Below are positions 40,548 to 50,089 of a stretch of DNA of 64,000 nucleotides, piece after piece (within the stretch, counting starts at the first letter, position 1; each line of letters begins with the position of its first letter). A program made the translations under genes and the position numbers. This DNA comes from Beijerinckiaceae bacterium. Lineage in GTDB: Bacteria; Pseudomonadota; Alphaproteobacteria; Rhizobiales; Beijerinckiaceae. Location: positions 1 to 64,000 of the forward strand of contig JAPZUD010000008.1 in NCBI GenBank assembly GCA_027533425.1, in the 5' to 3' direction. The notes beneath the pieces were generated by a model, which was not told the DNA's origin, made no database searches, and worked only from the letters and a program-made list of their open reading frames with translations.

Positions 40548-40901
40548 TTACTGGCTTCCCGCCGGCTTCTTGCCCAGCCTGTCGCGCAGGAAACTCTCGT
40601 GATCCATGCCGGCCTGATGGGCACCGATCTCGGTCATCCGGGCCGGCGAGATCGCCGAAATCTTGAGGATATAGAAGACGTTGCCGCCCAGCCGAACCAT
40701 CTCCTGCCAGTTCCGCGTCCGCACGGCCTGCTTCTCCTCGGCAGAAAGGCCGAACCGGTCGAGATAGGCCTCCTCATCGGCGCGGAACGCGTCGCGATTG
40801 GCCGGATCGACCAGCCCCATCGCCATCTTGTTGAGGCGATAGCCCCGGCGCTGGCGCGACCGGTCGAAAAGCGGGGTATCGGGAATGCGGTCTTCCATCA
40901 C
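40548..40901 (-). CDS. Extradiol dioxygenase alpha subunit (LigA-like)
   Basis: RGYRLNKMAMGLVDPANRDAFRADEEAYLDRFGLSAEEKQAVRTRNWQEMVRLGGNVFYILKI. Confidence 0.9.
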   Translation of the reverse strand: MMEDRIPDTPLFDRSRQRRGYRLNKMAMGLVDPANRDAFRADEEAYLDRFGLSAEEKQAVRTRNWQEMVRLGGNVFYILKISAISPARMTEIGAHQAGMDHESFLRDRLGKKPAGSQ

Positions 40902-41611
40902 GCCGCCTCCGCCCGCTCGAAGCCGAACCAGTCCAGCAGCGCCCGCGTCACCGCCTCGGGCCGCTCGACCGACACGAAATGCCCGGCTTCCTCGATCACC
41001 GCGAGCTGCGCACCCGGAATGGCCGCCGCCATCTCTTCGTGCTGCGCCAGGGTGCTCCAGCGATCCTGCCGCCCGACCATGACGAGGACCGGGCAGCGGA
41101 TCGCGGGCAGGACAGGCCGCGCATCCGGGCGGGTCAGCAGCGCATGGATCTGGCGCTCGTGCTGCGCCGGCGTCGCCCGCTCGACCATCGCCGTCAGCGG
41201 CGCGATCAGCGTCGGGTCCTGCTCGCGATCGATATGGAGCATCGGCGGCAGCCAGCGCGCCGCAAGCGCTGCCATCCCCTCCCCATAGGCGAGATCGACC
41301 AATGGCTTGCGCATCTCGGGCTCGTTTTCGCGAGCAGCTGTCGCACCGGTATCCATCAGGCAGAGGCGCTTGACGCGCTCCGGCTGGAGGCGGATCGCCT
41401 GCAGCGCTGCGCGCCCGCCCATCGAGAAGCCGACGAGGGAAACCGGCCCGTCGAACAGACCGAGCGCCAGCCGGGCCATGCCCTCGATCGAGTCCTGGCC
41501 GAGGAAATCGGCAACCTTCACATCGGCATGTCGGGACAGGGCTGCGATCTGGTGCGTGAAGACGCTGCCATCACAGAGGAGCCCCGGCATGAACACGATC
41601 TGTTCGCGCAT
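40898..41611 (-). CDS. Alpha/beta hydrolase
   Basis: LVGFSMGGRAALQAIRL nucleophile elbow; ATGA overlap with ligA-like start. Confidence 0.92.
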   Translation of the reverse strand: MREQIVFMPGLLCDGSVFTHQIAALSRHADVKVADFLGQDSIEGMARLALGLFDGPVSLVGFSMGGRAALQAIRLQPERVKRLCLMDTGATAARENEPEMRKPLVDLAYGEGMAALAARWLPPMLHIDREQDPTLIAPLTAMVERATPAQHERQIHALLTRPDARPVLPAIRCPVLVMVGRQDRWSTLAQHEEMAAAIPGAQLAVIEEAGHFVSVERPEAVTRALLDWFGFERAEAA

Positions 41612-41699
41612 TTCCGTCCCGTTGGTTCCGGCCGGTCATTCGCCGGCCTTGTTGCTTCTGCCGTGCCGGGCCTCCCCGGACAAGGAACGCCCCCCGGAG

Positions 41700-41798
41700 A
41701 AGGGTGCCCCTCGGAATGTCGAGCCGCCCGGCCGTGCTGGCAAGGCCTCGCCCTGCCCGGGCGACCCGGATCAGGCCTTCCAGCCCGTCCAGCCGCAT
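41700..41798 (-). pseudogene. Possible remnant of a LysR N-terminal HTH
   Basis: Minus-strand peptide MRLDGLEGLIRVARAGRGLASTAGRLDIPRGTLLR resembles a LysR HTH but stops resembling one afterwards. Confidence 0.25.
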
Positions 41799-41913
41799 TT
41801 GTTCGCAGGGAGAACCGGCCGCCGGGCTGCGACGGACCGGCAAGGCTCCGCCCACCCTGCCCGCCATTCCTGCGGGCAAGTGTTCAATGAATCCAGTGAT
41901 TGTTTTGTAGGCT

Positions 41914-42846
41914 TTAGTGAATCTCATGCACGAGCGTCGGTGCGGCAGCCTCGCCTTCGCGCCGGAACCTCTGGGCAACCAGCTTCAGCAGATGTTCCCC
42001 CGCCGGCGAGAGCGGGTTGGCCCGGTTGCTGACGACGCCGACAATCCGCGAGACGCCGGGATTGACGATCGGCACTGCCTTGAGGCCCGGCGCACCGGCA
42101 AGATCGATCGCCAGCCGCGGCACCACGGTCAGCGCCACGCCGGCGGTCACGAGGCTGACGGCCGTGGCCACATGCTGGACTTCGTAGCGCCAGGTCATGA
42201 ATTCCCGCCGCGAGCCGAGCGCATCATCGATGATCGCCCGGTTCGCCGCCTGCGGGCTGATCCGAACCAGTGGCACGCCCTCAAGTTCGGCCCAGCTGAC
42301 CTGCGGCCGCGTCGCCAGCGGATGGCTCGCCTGGCAGAGCAGCACATAGGGCTCGCGCAGCAGCGGCCGCATGTCGAGATCCCAGCGATTGGCCGAGATA
42401 ATGGTGATGCCGAATTCCGCCTCGCCCTTCTGGACGAAATCCGCGATCTGCCCGGCCGCAGCATCCTGGATATGCACCGTGATATCCGGATAGGTGGCCG
42501 AGAATTCCAGCAGGATCGGCGGCAGGTAATAGGTCGCGATGGTCGGCAGGCAGCCGATGGTCAGCCGGGCCTGCCGCTCGCGCCCCTGCCGGCGCAGGGC
42601 ATCATAGGAAGCGGAAAGCGCATCGATCATCTGGCGGGCGCGCGGCAGCAATTCGAGGCCTGCCGGGGTCAGCGTCACCTGTCGCGTCGTACGGGTGAAG
42701 AGCTTGACGCCGAGATCATCCTCGAGCTTGCGCATCCGGTGCGACAGGGCGGTCTGCGACAGGTTGAGATGCGCGGCGGCACCATGGAAGCTGCCGCGCT
42801 CGGCAATGGACAGGAAGGCTTCCAGCCCGAGAAAGTCGATCCGCAT
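41914..42846 (-). CDS. LysR family transcriptional regulator
   Basis: DFLGLEAFLSIAERGSFHGAAAHLNLSQTALSHRMRKLEDDLGVKLFTR. Confidence 0.94.
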   Translation of the reverse strand: MRIDFLGLEAFLSIAERGSFHGAAAHLNLSQTALSHRMRKLEDDLGVKLFTRTTRQVTLTPAGLELLPRARQMIDALSASYDALRRQGRERQARLTIGCLPTIATYYLPPILLEFSATYPDITVHIQDAAAGQIADFVQKGEAEFGITIISANRWDLDMRPLLREPYVLLCQASHPLATRPQVSWAELEGVPLVRISPQAANRAIIDDALGSRREFMTWRYEVQHVATAVSLVTAGVALTVVPRLAIDLAGAPGLKAVPIVNPGVSRIVGVVSNRANPLSPAGEHLLKLVAQRFRREGEAAAPTLVHEIH

Positions 42847-42918
42847 GAGAGCTGGCCCTTCTGACGCCTGATTGCTGAAATCAGTGCATCAGTTCGATCC
42901 GGCGATCAATGCCCGCAA

Positions 42919-43632
42919 TCAGGGCAGCGGCAGGCTGCCCTGGTCCTCGAAATAGGCCGGATGGGCAGCGGCCAGCCGCGGGATGGCCGAGAGGATCTCG
43001 CGCACATGGAGCCGCATCGCGGCCTCGGCCGCGACCGGGTCTCGCGCCCACAGAGCCGCGACGATCTGGCGATGCTGCTCGATCAGCACCGGGAAAGGCG
43101 AAGCCTCGGGCAGGCTGAGATGGCGCACGCGGTCAGTCTGGGTGCGGGCAGCCTCGACCACGCGGACGGCATAGTCGCAATCGAGGCAATCCGCGATGGC
43201 GCGATGGAAGGCTTCATCCAGTTCTGTGAAGGCGACGTTGTCGAGGCGGTTGGCCGCCTGCATCTGGCCGTCGATCAGCCCGGAGAGACGGTCGAGCCCG
43301 GCAGAATCGATCCGGGTCGCGGCCTCGCGGACGACGGCGCATTCGATCGCCTCGCGCACGAAGCGGGCATTGAGCACTTCCTTGACCGAGATCTTCGTCA
43401 CATAGGTGCCGCGGCTCGGCAGGACCTGCACCAGCCCCGCCTCTGCCAGCTTGATGAAGGCTTCGCGCACCGGCTGCCGGCTGACGCCGTAGAGCAGCGC
43501 GATCTCCTTTTCCGACAGCGGCTGCCCCGGTTCGAGCTTCAACTCGATGATCGCCTGACGCAGGCGGTTGATGATCTGCGGCACGATCGGCTCGGCGAGC
43601 CGGAGCGCGGCACTCTCGTTCAATCCTGGCAT
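42919..43632 (-). CDS. GntR family transcriptional regulator (FCD)
   Basis: LSEKEIALLYGVSRQPVREAFIKLAEAGLVQVLPSRGTYVTKIS. Confidence 0.93.
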   Translation of the reverse strand: MPGLNESAALRLAEPIVPQIINRLRQAIIELKLEPGQPLSEKEIALLYGVSRQPVREAFIKLAEAGLVQVLPSRGTYVTKISVKEVLNARFVREAIECAVVREAATRIDSAGLDRLSGLIDGQMQAANRLDNVAFTELDEAFHRAIADCLDCDYAVRVVEAARTQTDRVRHLSLPEASPFPVLIEQHRQIVAALWARDPVAAEAAMRLHVREILSAIPRLAAAHPAYFEDQGSLPLP

Positions 43633-43695
43633 CGCTTCCCTCTCCCGCCCGGGCACATAGCGCGGCCACTTGCGAATGACCACAGGATGTGCACT

Positions 43696-43716
43696 ATACC
43701 GGTATGGTGCCATACC
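43696..43716. promoter_or_regulatory. Probable GntR operator between the divergent gntR and dctP
   Basis: ATACCGGTATGGTGCCATACC: palindrome ATACCGGTAT overlapping inverted repeat GGTATGG-TG-CCATACC. Confidence 0.55.
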
Positions 43717-43768
43717 TCAAGCACGAAGGTGCAGGGTGGGACAACCAGCAAACGGGAAGGAAAACACC

Positions 43769-44767
43769 ATGGTGAAGGCAGAAGGTTCCACCTTTTCGCG
43801 CCGCGGCACCGTTGCCCTGGCGGCGGCGACCCTCGCATTTCTCGGGCTGACGGCCACGGCCTCAGCCCAGCATCAGCTCAATATCAACACCGCCCTCTCG
43901 ACCGAGGACCCGATCTACAAGGGCCTCGAGCGCATGCGCGACAAGGTGGCGGAACGCTCGAAGGGCACGCTGACCATCCGCATCTTCCCGGGCTCGCAGC
44001 TCGGCAAGGACGAGGATGTGCTTGAACAGGCCCGGGCCGGCGCGAATGTCGCCGTCGTGGTCGATGGCGGCCGCCTTGCCGTCTTCGTCAAGGAATTCGG
44101 CATCCTGAGCGCGCCCTATCTCGCCTCCGGCTTCGACGGCATCCGCAAGGTCGTCACCTCGCCGCTTTTCGCCGAATGGGAAGCCAAGCTGAAGGCCACA
44201 TCCGGCCACCAGATCCTCTCGTTCAACTGGTGGCAGGGTGACCGCCATCTGCTGACCAACAAGCCGATCAAGGTCCCGGCCGATCTGGCCGGCATCCGCA
44301 TGCGCACCCCGGGCGCGCCGGTCTGGATGGAGACGATCCGCGCGATGGGCGCCACCCCGACCGCGATGGGCTGGGGTGAAGTCTACCCGGCCCTCCAGCA
44401 GAAGGTGATCGATGCGGCGGAAGCCCAGCATCCGGCCACGCATGGCGCCCGGCTCTATGAAGTGACGAAACACCTCACCAAAACGAGCCATTTCAACCTG
44501 ATCACCGGCATCGTGACCAGCGGTGCCTGGTTCGACAAGCTGCCCGCCGACCTGCAGAAGATCCTGCGTGAGGAATCCCTCGCCGCCGGTGATTTCGCCT
44601 CGCGCGCGACGGAGGAATCGCTCTCGAAGTTCGAGGCCGAGTTCAAGGCGAAGGGCATGACGGTGGCCGAAGTCGACCGCACACCCTTCATCGAGGCCAC
44701 CAAGGGTGTCTATGACAAGCTCGGCTACGGCGAACTCCGTACCAAGGTCGAGGCCTTGCTGAAGTAA
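43769..44767 (+). CDS. TRAP transporter substrate-binding protein (DctP)
   Basis: HQLNINTALSTEDPIYKGLERMRDKVAERSKGTLTIRIFPGSQLGKDEDVLEQARAG. Confidence 0.93.
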   Translation: MVKAEGSTFSRRGTVALAAATLAFLGLTATASAQHQLNINTALSTEDPIYKGLERMRDKVAERSKGTLTIRIFPGSQLGKDEDVLEQARAGANVAVVVDGGRLAVFVKEFGILSAPYLASGFDGIRKVVTSPLFAEWEAKLKATSGHQILSFNWWQGDRHLLTNKPIKVPADLAGIRMRTPGAPVWMETIRAMGATPTAMGWGEVYPALQQKVIDAAEAQHPATHGARLYEVTKHLTKTSHFNLITGIVTSGAWFDKLPADLQKILREESLAAGDFASRATEESLSKFEAEFKAKGMTVAEVDRTPFIEATKGVYDKLGYGELRTKVEALLK

Positions 44768-44775
44768 GGCCGACT

Positions 44776-44810
44776 GGGCCGGGCAGCCTTCGCCGTCCGG
44801 CCCGTTTTCT
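44776..44810 (+). terminator. Intra-operon hairpin (partial terminator/3' stabiliser) after dctP
   Basis: GGGCCGG...CCGGCCC followed by GTTTTCT. Confidence 0.6.
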
Positions 44811-44860
44811 CATCGTACCGGAAGGACGGGGACCTGCGGGTCCACGTGAAGGGGGGCATC

Positions 44861-45373
44861 ATGCCGGCATGGTATGTGCGACTGGAAGACATCGTCTCGA
44901 AATTCCTGCTGGCCGCGATCACCGTGCTGGTGCTGATCGCGGCCCTGTCCCGCACGATCGGCCATCCGGTCATCTGGTCGGATGACATGGCGCAGTTGCT
45001 CTTCGTCTGGCTCTGCGTGTTCGGAGCCACCCGCGCGATGCGGCTCAAGGCGCATATGGCGGTCGACTATGCCGTGAAATGGCTGCCCCGCACGCCGCGC
45101 TGGATGCTCGAACTGTTCAATGCCGCCCTGATCCTCGGCTTCCTGATCACTCTCGCGGTATCCGGCTACAAGCTGACCATGCTGAACTGGCAGCGCGTGT
45201 ATGGCGACAGCGGCATTTCCTATGCCTGGGTCACGATCGCCATTCCCGTTGGCAGCTTCCTGATGAGCGTCGAGATCATCATCCATGCCGTCCGCTCGTT
45301 CCGCGACCGGTCCTTCGTCTTCTTCCCGGAAAAGCCGAACGATCTCGAACGCGCGCACAGCCAGCTCGGATAA
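44861..45373 (+). CDS. TRAP transporter small permease (DctQ)
   Basis: Four TM helices; WSDDMAQLLFVWLCVFGATRAMRLKAHMAVD. Confidence 0.92.
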   Translation: MPAWYVRLEDIVSKFLLAAITVLVLIAALSRTIGHPVIWSDDMAQLLFVWLCVFGATRAMRLKAHMAVDYAVKWLPRTPRWMLELFNAALILGFLITLAVSGYKLTMLNWQRVYGDSGISYAWVTIAIPVGSFLMSVEIIIHAVRSFRDRSFVFFPEKPNDLERAHSQLG

Positions 45374-45378
45374 CGGCC

Positions 45379-46656
45379 ATGCTGCTCATCACATTCCTGT
45401 TCTTCATGCTGATGTTCCTCGGCATGCCGGTCTCGCTGGCGATCGGCATTTCCGGCTTCAGCTTCTTCCTGCTCAGCGGCACCGTACCGGTCAGCATCGC
45501 CGTGCAGCAGATCGCGACCCAGTCGCAGAGCTTCCCGCTGCTGGCCGTGCCCTTCTTCGTGCTGGCCGGCCACATGATGAACAAGACCGGCATCACCCAC
45601 CGCCTGATCGCCTGTTCGAACGTGCTGGTCAGCTGGATGTCTGGCGGGCTGGCTCAGGTCTGCATCCTGCTCTCGACCATGATGGGCGGGATTTCCGGCT
45701 CCGCCGTCGCCGATGCCGCGATGGAAGCCCGCATGCTCGGCCCGGAAATGATCCGCCGCGGCTATTCCAAGGGCTTCACCTGTTCGGTCATCGCGGTTGG
45801 CTCGCTGATCACCGCCACCATCCCGCCCAGCCTCGGGCTGATCCTCTATGGCTATATCGGCAATGTCTCGATCGGCCGGCTTTTCCTCGCCGGGGTCATT
45901 CCAGGCCTGCTGATGATGGTCGGGCTGATGACCGTGGTCTGGTACATCTCCCGCAAGCGGGGCTACCAGCCCGCAGCGGCGGAACGGCCGAAAGCCCGCG
46001 AGGTCTGGCGCGCGGTCGTCGATGCGAAATGGGCCTTGCTCTTTCCCGTCGCCTTGCTGGTCGGAATCCGCGCGGGGGTCTTCACCCCGTCCGAGATCGG
46101 TGCCTTTGCCGTATTCTATGCCGTGGTGGTCGGCGCCTTCCTGCACCGGGAATTGACCTGGCAGCGTTTCGAGGAAGCCCTGTCCGAAGGCGTGCTCGAT
46201 GTCGGGATCATCATGTTCGTGATCCTGATGTCCGGCCCGCTCGGCTATGCCATCATCTTCGAGCAGACGCCGCAGGCCATGGCGCAATGGATGCTCGGCC
46301 TGTCGAACAACCCCACAGTGATCGTCCTGCTCATCCTGCTGCTGCTGCTGATCCTCGGCACCGCGCTGGAAAGCACGGTCATGGTGCTGCTGCTGACGCC
46401 GATCTTCGTGCCGATCATCACCAAGCTCGGCGTCGATCCGGTGCATTTCGGCATCGTCATGATGTCGGTCGTAACCCTCGGCTCGATGACGCCGCCGGTC
46501 GGGCCCTGCATGTTCGCCTGCTGCTCCATCCTCGATACGTCGATGGAGGAATACACGGTCGAGAGCCTGCCATTCCTCGCCATGATCTGCTTCGTGATCA
46601 TGCTGCTCGTCCTGATGCCGGGCATCGTGCTGTTCCTGCCCAACCTCTTGATGTGA
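45379..46656 (+). CDS. TRAP transporter large permease (DctM)
   Basis: MLLITFLFFMLMFLGMPVSLAIGISGFSFFL; MMGGISGSAVADAAM. Confidence 0.94.
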   Translation: MLLITFLFFMLMFLGMPVSLAIGISGFSFFLLSGTVPVSIAVQQIATQSQSFPLLAVPFFVLAGHMMNKTGITHRLIACSNVLVSWMSGGLAQVCILLSTMMGGISGSAVADAAMEARMLGPEMIRRGYSKGFTCSVIAVGSLITATIPPSLGLILYGYIGNVSIGRLFLAGVIPGLLMMVGLMTVVWYISRKRGYQPAAAERPKAREVWRAVVDAKWALLFPVALLVGIRAGVFTPSEIGAFAVFYAVVVGAFLHRELTWQRFEEALSEGVLDVGIIMFVILMSGPLGYAIIFEQTPQAMAQWMLGLSNNPTVIVLLILLLLLILGTALESTVMVLLLTPIFVPIITKLGVDPVHFGIVMMSVVTLGSMTPPVGPCMFACCSILDTSMEEYTVESLPFLAMICFVIMLLVLMPGIVLFLPNLLM

Positions 46657-46672
46657 CGGGAGGATCGACACG

Positions 46673-47866
46673 ATGCTGCAAAGCTGGCGATGGTTCGGTC
46701 CGGGCGATGCCGTCTCTCTTGCCGCCGCACGGCAGGCAGGAGCGACGGGCATCGTCACGTCGTTGCACCAGATCCCCTATGGCGAGGTCTGGAAGCCGGA
46801 GGACATTGCGAAACGGCAGGCGGAGATTGCCGCGCCCGGCTTCGGCCTGCATTGGGCCGTCGTCGAAAGCCTGCCGGTCCATGAACGAATCCGGATCGGC
46901 GAGGGCCCGCTCGAACCGCTGTTTGCGGCCTACCGGGATTCGCTGAGGAACCTCGCCGCGGCCGGCATCCGCACGATCTGCTACAATTTCATGCCGGTGC
47001 TGGACTGGACCCGCACCCAGATGGATGCCGAATTGCCCGGCGGCGCCCGGGCGCTCCGCTTCAACCTGCATGAATATGTCGCCTTCGACTGGCTGATGCT
47101 CCAGCGCCCCGGCGCGGAAGACGGCTACAGCGCCGATGTGCTCGCCCGCGCGAAAGCCTGGCATGACGCGGCCTCGGAAAGCGACAAGGCCCGCCTGCTG
47201 GCCAATATCATGGCGGGCTTGCCGGGCGCCTATGACCGCTACGACATTCCCGGCCTGCGCGTGATGCTCGACCGCTATCGCGGCATCGGCCATGGCGACC
47301 TGCAGGGCAACCTGCGCCGCTTCCTCGAGGCGGTGGTGCCGGCGGCGGAAGATCTCGGCCTGCGGCTCTGCATCCACCCGGATGATCCGCCCCGACCGGT
47401 CTTCGGCCTGCCCCGGATCGTCTCCTGCGAGCAGGATCTGGCCGACATCCTCGCCATGGTCGGGGCCCCGGCCAATGGCCTGACGCTCTGCTCCGGCTCG
47501 CTGGGTGCCAACCCGGCCAATGACGTGCCGGCTATCGCCCGGCGTTTCGCCGGGCGGATCTGGTTTGCGCATCTGCGCAATGTCGCGAAGGATCCGGACG
47601 GCTCCTTCATGGAGGCCGAACATCTGGGCGGCGATACCGACATGGTCGAGCTGGTCGCCGTGCTGCTTGATGAGGAGGCCCGCAGGCGCGGGGCCGGCGA
47701 GGATTTCGCCGAGATCCCGATGCGCCCCGATCATGGCCACGAAATCCTCGACGATATCGGACGGGCCAGCCATCCCGGCTACCCGTTCATCGGCCGGCTC
47801 CGCGGCCTCGCGGAGCTGCGCGGCGTGATGACCGCCCTGTCCCATGCGCGGGGGCGGACGGGCTGA
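46673..47866 (+). CDS. uxuA: Mannonate dehydratase
   Basis: MLQSWRWFGPGDAVSLAAARQAGATGIVTSLHQIPYGEVW; LCIHPDDPP; SFMEAEHLGGDTDM; MRPDHGHEILDD. Confidence 0.95.
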   Translation: MLQSWRWFGPGDAVSLAAARQAGATGIVTSLHQIPYGEVWKPEDIAKRQAEIAAPGFGLHWAVVESLPVHERIRIGEGPLEPLFAAYRDSLRNLAAAGIRTICYNFMPVLDWTRTQMDAELPGGARALRFNLHEYVAFDWLMLQRPGAEDGYSADVLARAKAWHDAASESDKARLLANIMAGLPGAYDRYDIPGLRVMLDRYRGIGHGDLQGNLRRFLEAVVPAAEDLGLRLCIHPDDPPRPVFGLPRIVSCEQDLADILAMVGAPANGLTLCSGSLGANPANDVPAIARRFAGRIWFAHLRNVAKDPDGSFMEAEHLGGDTDMVELVAVLLDEEARRRGAGEDFAEIPMRPDHGHEILDDIGRASHPGYPFIGRLRGLAELRGVMTALSHARGRTG

Positions 47867-47933
47867 AGGCGGCATCATGCGGGCTTGACCCGGCCATCCG
47901 GTTGGCGCGAAAGCAGGGGGCAACGCCGACCGG

Positions 47934-48893
47934 ATGGACCCGCCGATGCCCGCAAGCCCCGCCCCGCGCCTGCCCTTTCTCGACAAGGCCCGCGGCATCG
48001 CCCTCGCGGCGATGGTGGTCTACCATTTCGTCTGGGATCTCTCCTTTCTCGGCCTGATCGATCCGGCCATCCGCGATTCCCTGCTCTGGAGCAGCTTCGC
48101 CCGCGTCATCGCCGCGAGCTTCCTCGTTCTCGCCGGGATCGGGCTGGTCCTTGCCCATGGGCAAGGGCTCGACCGGGCGAAGTTCCTCCGCCGGCTCGCG
48201 CTGGTCGCGGGCGCGGCCCTGCTCGTCACGGCAGGAACCTGGCTGGTCTTCCCCGACGCCTTCGTGTTTTTCGGCATCCTCCATGCCATCGCGCTCGGAA
48301 GCGTGCTGGCCCTGCCCTTCCTGGGGCGGCCGGTCTGGCTGACGCTGCTGGCGGCGGGAGCGGTCTGGCTGCTGCCCTTCCTCATCCAGAATCCGGCGAT
48401 GGCCGCGCCAGCCCTGATCTGGATCGGCCTCGGCGACCGCCTGCCGAATTCGACCGATTTCGTGCCTGTTTTTCCGTGGTTCGGCTTCATGCTGCTCGGC
48501 GTCGCGGTCGGCCGCCTTGTCGACTGGTCACGCCTTTCCGGACCGGAACCGGCGACCCGCCCCGGTCGCCTGCTCGTCACGGCCGGCCGCCGCAGCCTGC
48601 TGGTCTATCTCGTGCACCAGCCCCTGCTGCTCGGCATGCTGTGGCTGGTGGCGTTGATCGTGGTGCAGCGCCCCGACCCGGAGGCGCGGCCCTTCCTCGC
48701 TGCCTGCCATGCCCAGTGCGGAGCGAATGGCGGCGATGCGCCTACCTGCACCCGCCTCTGCCGCTGCGCGCTCGAGGCCACCCGCGAGGAAGGCCTGTGG
48801 ACCAGCCTGATGCGGGACCAGCTCAACGAGAACCAACGCATCCGCGTCGAGGCGATCAGCAAGCGCTGCGCCGAGAAGGCCAGCCTGCGCTGA
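47934..48893 (+). CDS. DUF1624 / heparan-alpha-glucosaminide N-acetyltransferase-type membrane protein
   Basis: LPFLDKARGIALAAMVVYHFVWDLSFLGLID. Confidence 0.85.
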   Translation: MDPPMPASPAPRLPFLDKARGIALAAMVVYHFVWDLSFLGLIDPAIRDSLLWSSFARVIAASFLVLAGIGLVLAHGQGLDRAKFLRRLALVAGAALLVTAGTWLVFPDAFVFFGILHAIALGSVLALPFLGRPVWLTLLAAGAVWLLPFLIQNPAMAAPALIWIGLGDRLPNSTDFVPVFPWFGFMLLGVAVGRLVDWSRLSGPEPATRPGRLLVTAGRRSLLVYLVHQPLLLGMLWLVALIVVQRPDPEARPFLAACHAQCGANGGDAPTCTRLCRCALEATREEGLWTSLMRDQLNENQRIRVEAISKRCAEKASLR

Positions 48894-48963
48894 GGTTTTG
48901 GATTCCGTGTCGTTCGCGGCATAGTGGCGGGGCAGGCGCGGCATCGCGCGGACGGAAGGGACG

Positions 48964-49890
48964 ATGAATTTCCAGCAATTGCGGATCATCCGCGAAACCG
49001 TGCGCCGCCAGTTCAACCTGACCGAGGTCGCCCATCATCTCGCCACCTCGCAATCCGGCGTATCGAAGCATATCAAGGACCTCGAGGATGAACTCGGCGT
49101 CGCGCTCTTTGTCCGCCGTGGCAAGCGCCTTCTCGACCTGACCGAGCCCGGCCGCGAGATCGTGGCGATGGCGGAGCGCATCCTGACCGATGCCGGCAAC
49201 ATCAAACGCATCGCCGAGCAGATGGCGCAGGCCGATCACGGCCAGCTCACCATCGCCACCACGCATATGCAGGCGCGCTATGCGCTTCCCCGCGTCGTTG
49301 CTGCCTTCCGCGCCCAGTTCCCGAATGTGCAGCTGGTGCTGCACCAGTCGAGCCCGCCGGAAATCGCGGCCATGCTGGTTGAAGGCCGCGCCGATATCGG
49401 CATCGCGACGGAGATGATCGGCCGCGTGCCGGAACTGGTCGCCTTTCCCTATTACCGCTGGCACCATGCCGTTGTGGTGCCGAAGGGCCATCCGCTGGAA
49501 ACAGCCGGCCCGCTCAGCCTCGCCGCCATCGCCGCCTACCCGGTTATCACCTATCATCAGGGCTTTACCGGACGCCCGGCCATTGACCGCGCTTTCGAGG
49601 CTGCGGGCGAGCAACCCTCGATCGTCATGGAAGCCATCGATGCCGATGTCATCAAGGCCTATGTCGAGCTGGGCCTCGGAATCGGCATCATCGCGGCGCA
49701 GGTCTTCGAACCCGCGCGCGATACCGGCCTCGCCTTGCTCGACAGCGGTACCCTTTTCGAGGAAATGACCTCTCATATCGCCGTCAAACGCGGCAGGTTC
49801 CTGCGCGGCTTCGCCTATCGCTTCATGGAGGCCTGCGACCCGGCATTGACCGAAGCCGTGATCCGCGCCGGCACGGAGCCGGGGCGCTGA
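48964..49890 (+). CDS. CysB-family LysR regulator
   Basis: MNFQQLRIIRETVRRQFNLTEVAHHLATSQSGVSKHIKDLEDELGVALFVRRGKRLLDLTEPG. Confidence 0.93.
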   Translation: MNFQQLRIIRETVRRQFNLTEVAHHLATSQSGVSKHIKDLEDELGVALFVRRGKRLLDLTEPGREIVAMAERILTDAGNIKRIAEQMAQADHGQLTIATTHMQARYALPRVVAAFRAQFPNVQLVLHQSSPPEIAAMLVEGRADIGIATEMIGRVPELVAFPYYRWHHAVVVPKGHPLETAGPLSLAAIAAYPVITYHQGFTGRPAIDRAFEAAGEQPSIVMEAIDADVIKAYVELGLGIGIIAAQVFEPARDTGLALLDSGTLFEEMTSHIAVKRGRFLRGFAYRFMEACDPALTEAVIRAGTEPGR

Positions 49891-49963
49891 CCGGTATCGG
49901 CCGGCATGCCGCGCGGCGATCCCGGCGAATGGCGGCGATGTCAGGACAATCAGACAGAGGGGA

Positions 49964-49982
49964 GTGGTGGGGGAAGCAGGAC
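49964..49982. repeat. att core direct repeat (remnant of tRNA-Tyr 3' end)
   Basis: GTGGTGGGGGAAGCAGGAC, identical to 59485-59503. Confidence 0.92.
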
Positions 49983-50045
49983 CCTGTTGAGCACCCCCTT
50001 CAAGCGTATGATATCAAACGATTTCAATATCTTACTAGCTTGTTT

Positions 50046-50080
50046 GGGGTACGCAAATGGGGTACGCAACGGGGACTCGG
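50046..50080 (+). repeat. Left iteron triplet GGGGTACGCAA / GGGGTACGCAA / GGGGACTCGG
   Basis: Starts at 50046, 50059, 50071; same spacing (13 then 12) as the right-end triplet. Confidence 0.85.
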
Positions 50081-50089
50081 AGGTGATTC

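Noticed and set aside
45220-46758. 512-aa minus-strand ORF
   Set aside because: Antisense of dctM; shadow ORF rich in His, Asp, Gln.
49964-49982. A second tRNA-Tyr gene at the left end
   Set aside because: Only the last ~18 nt match; the rest of the tRNA is missing, so it is an att remnant.
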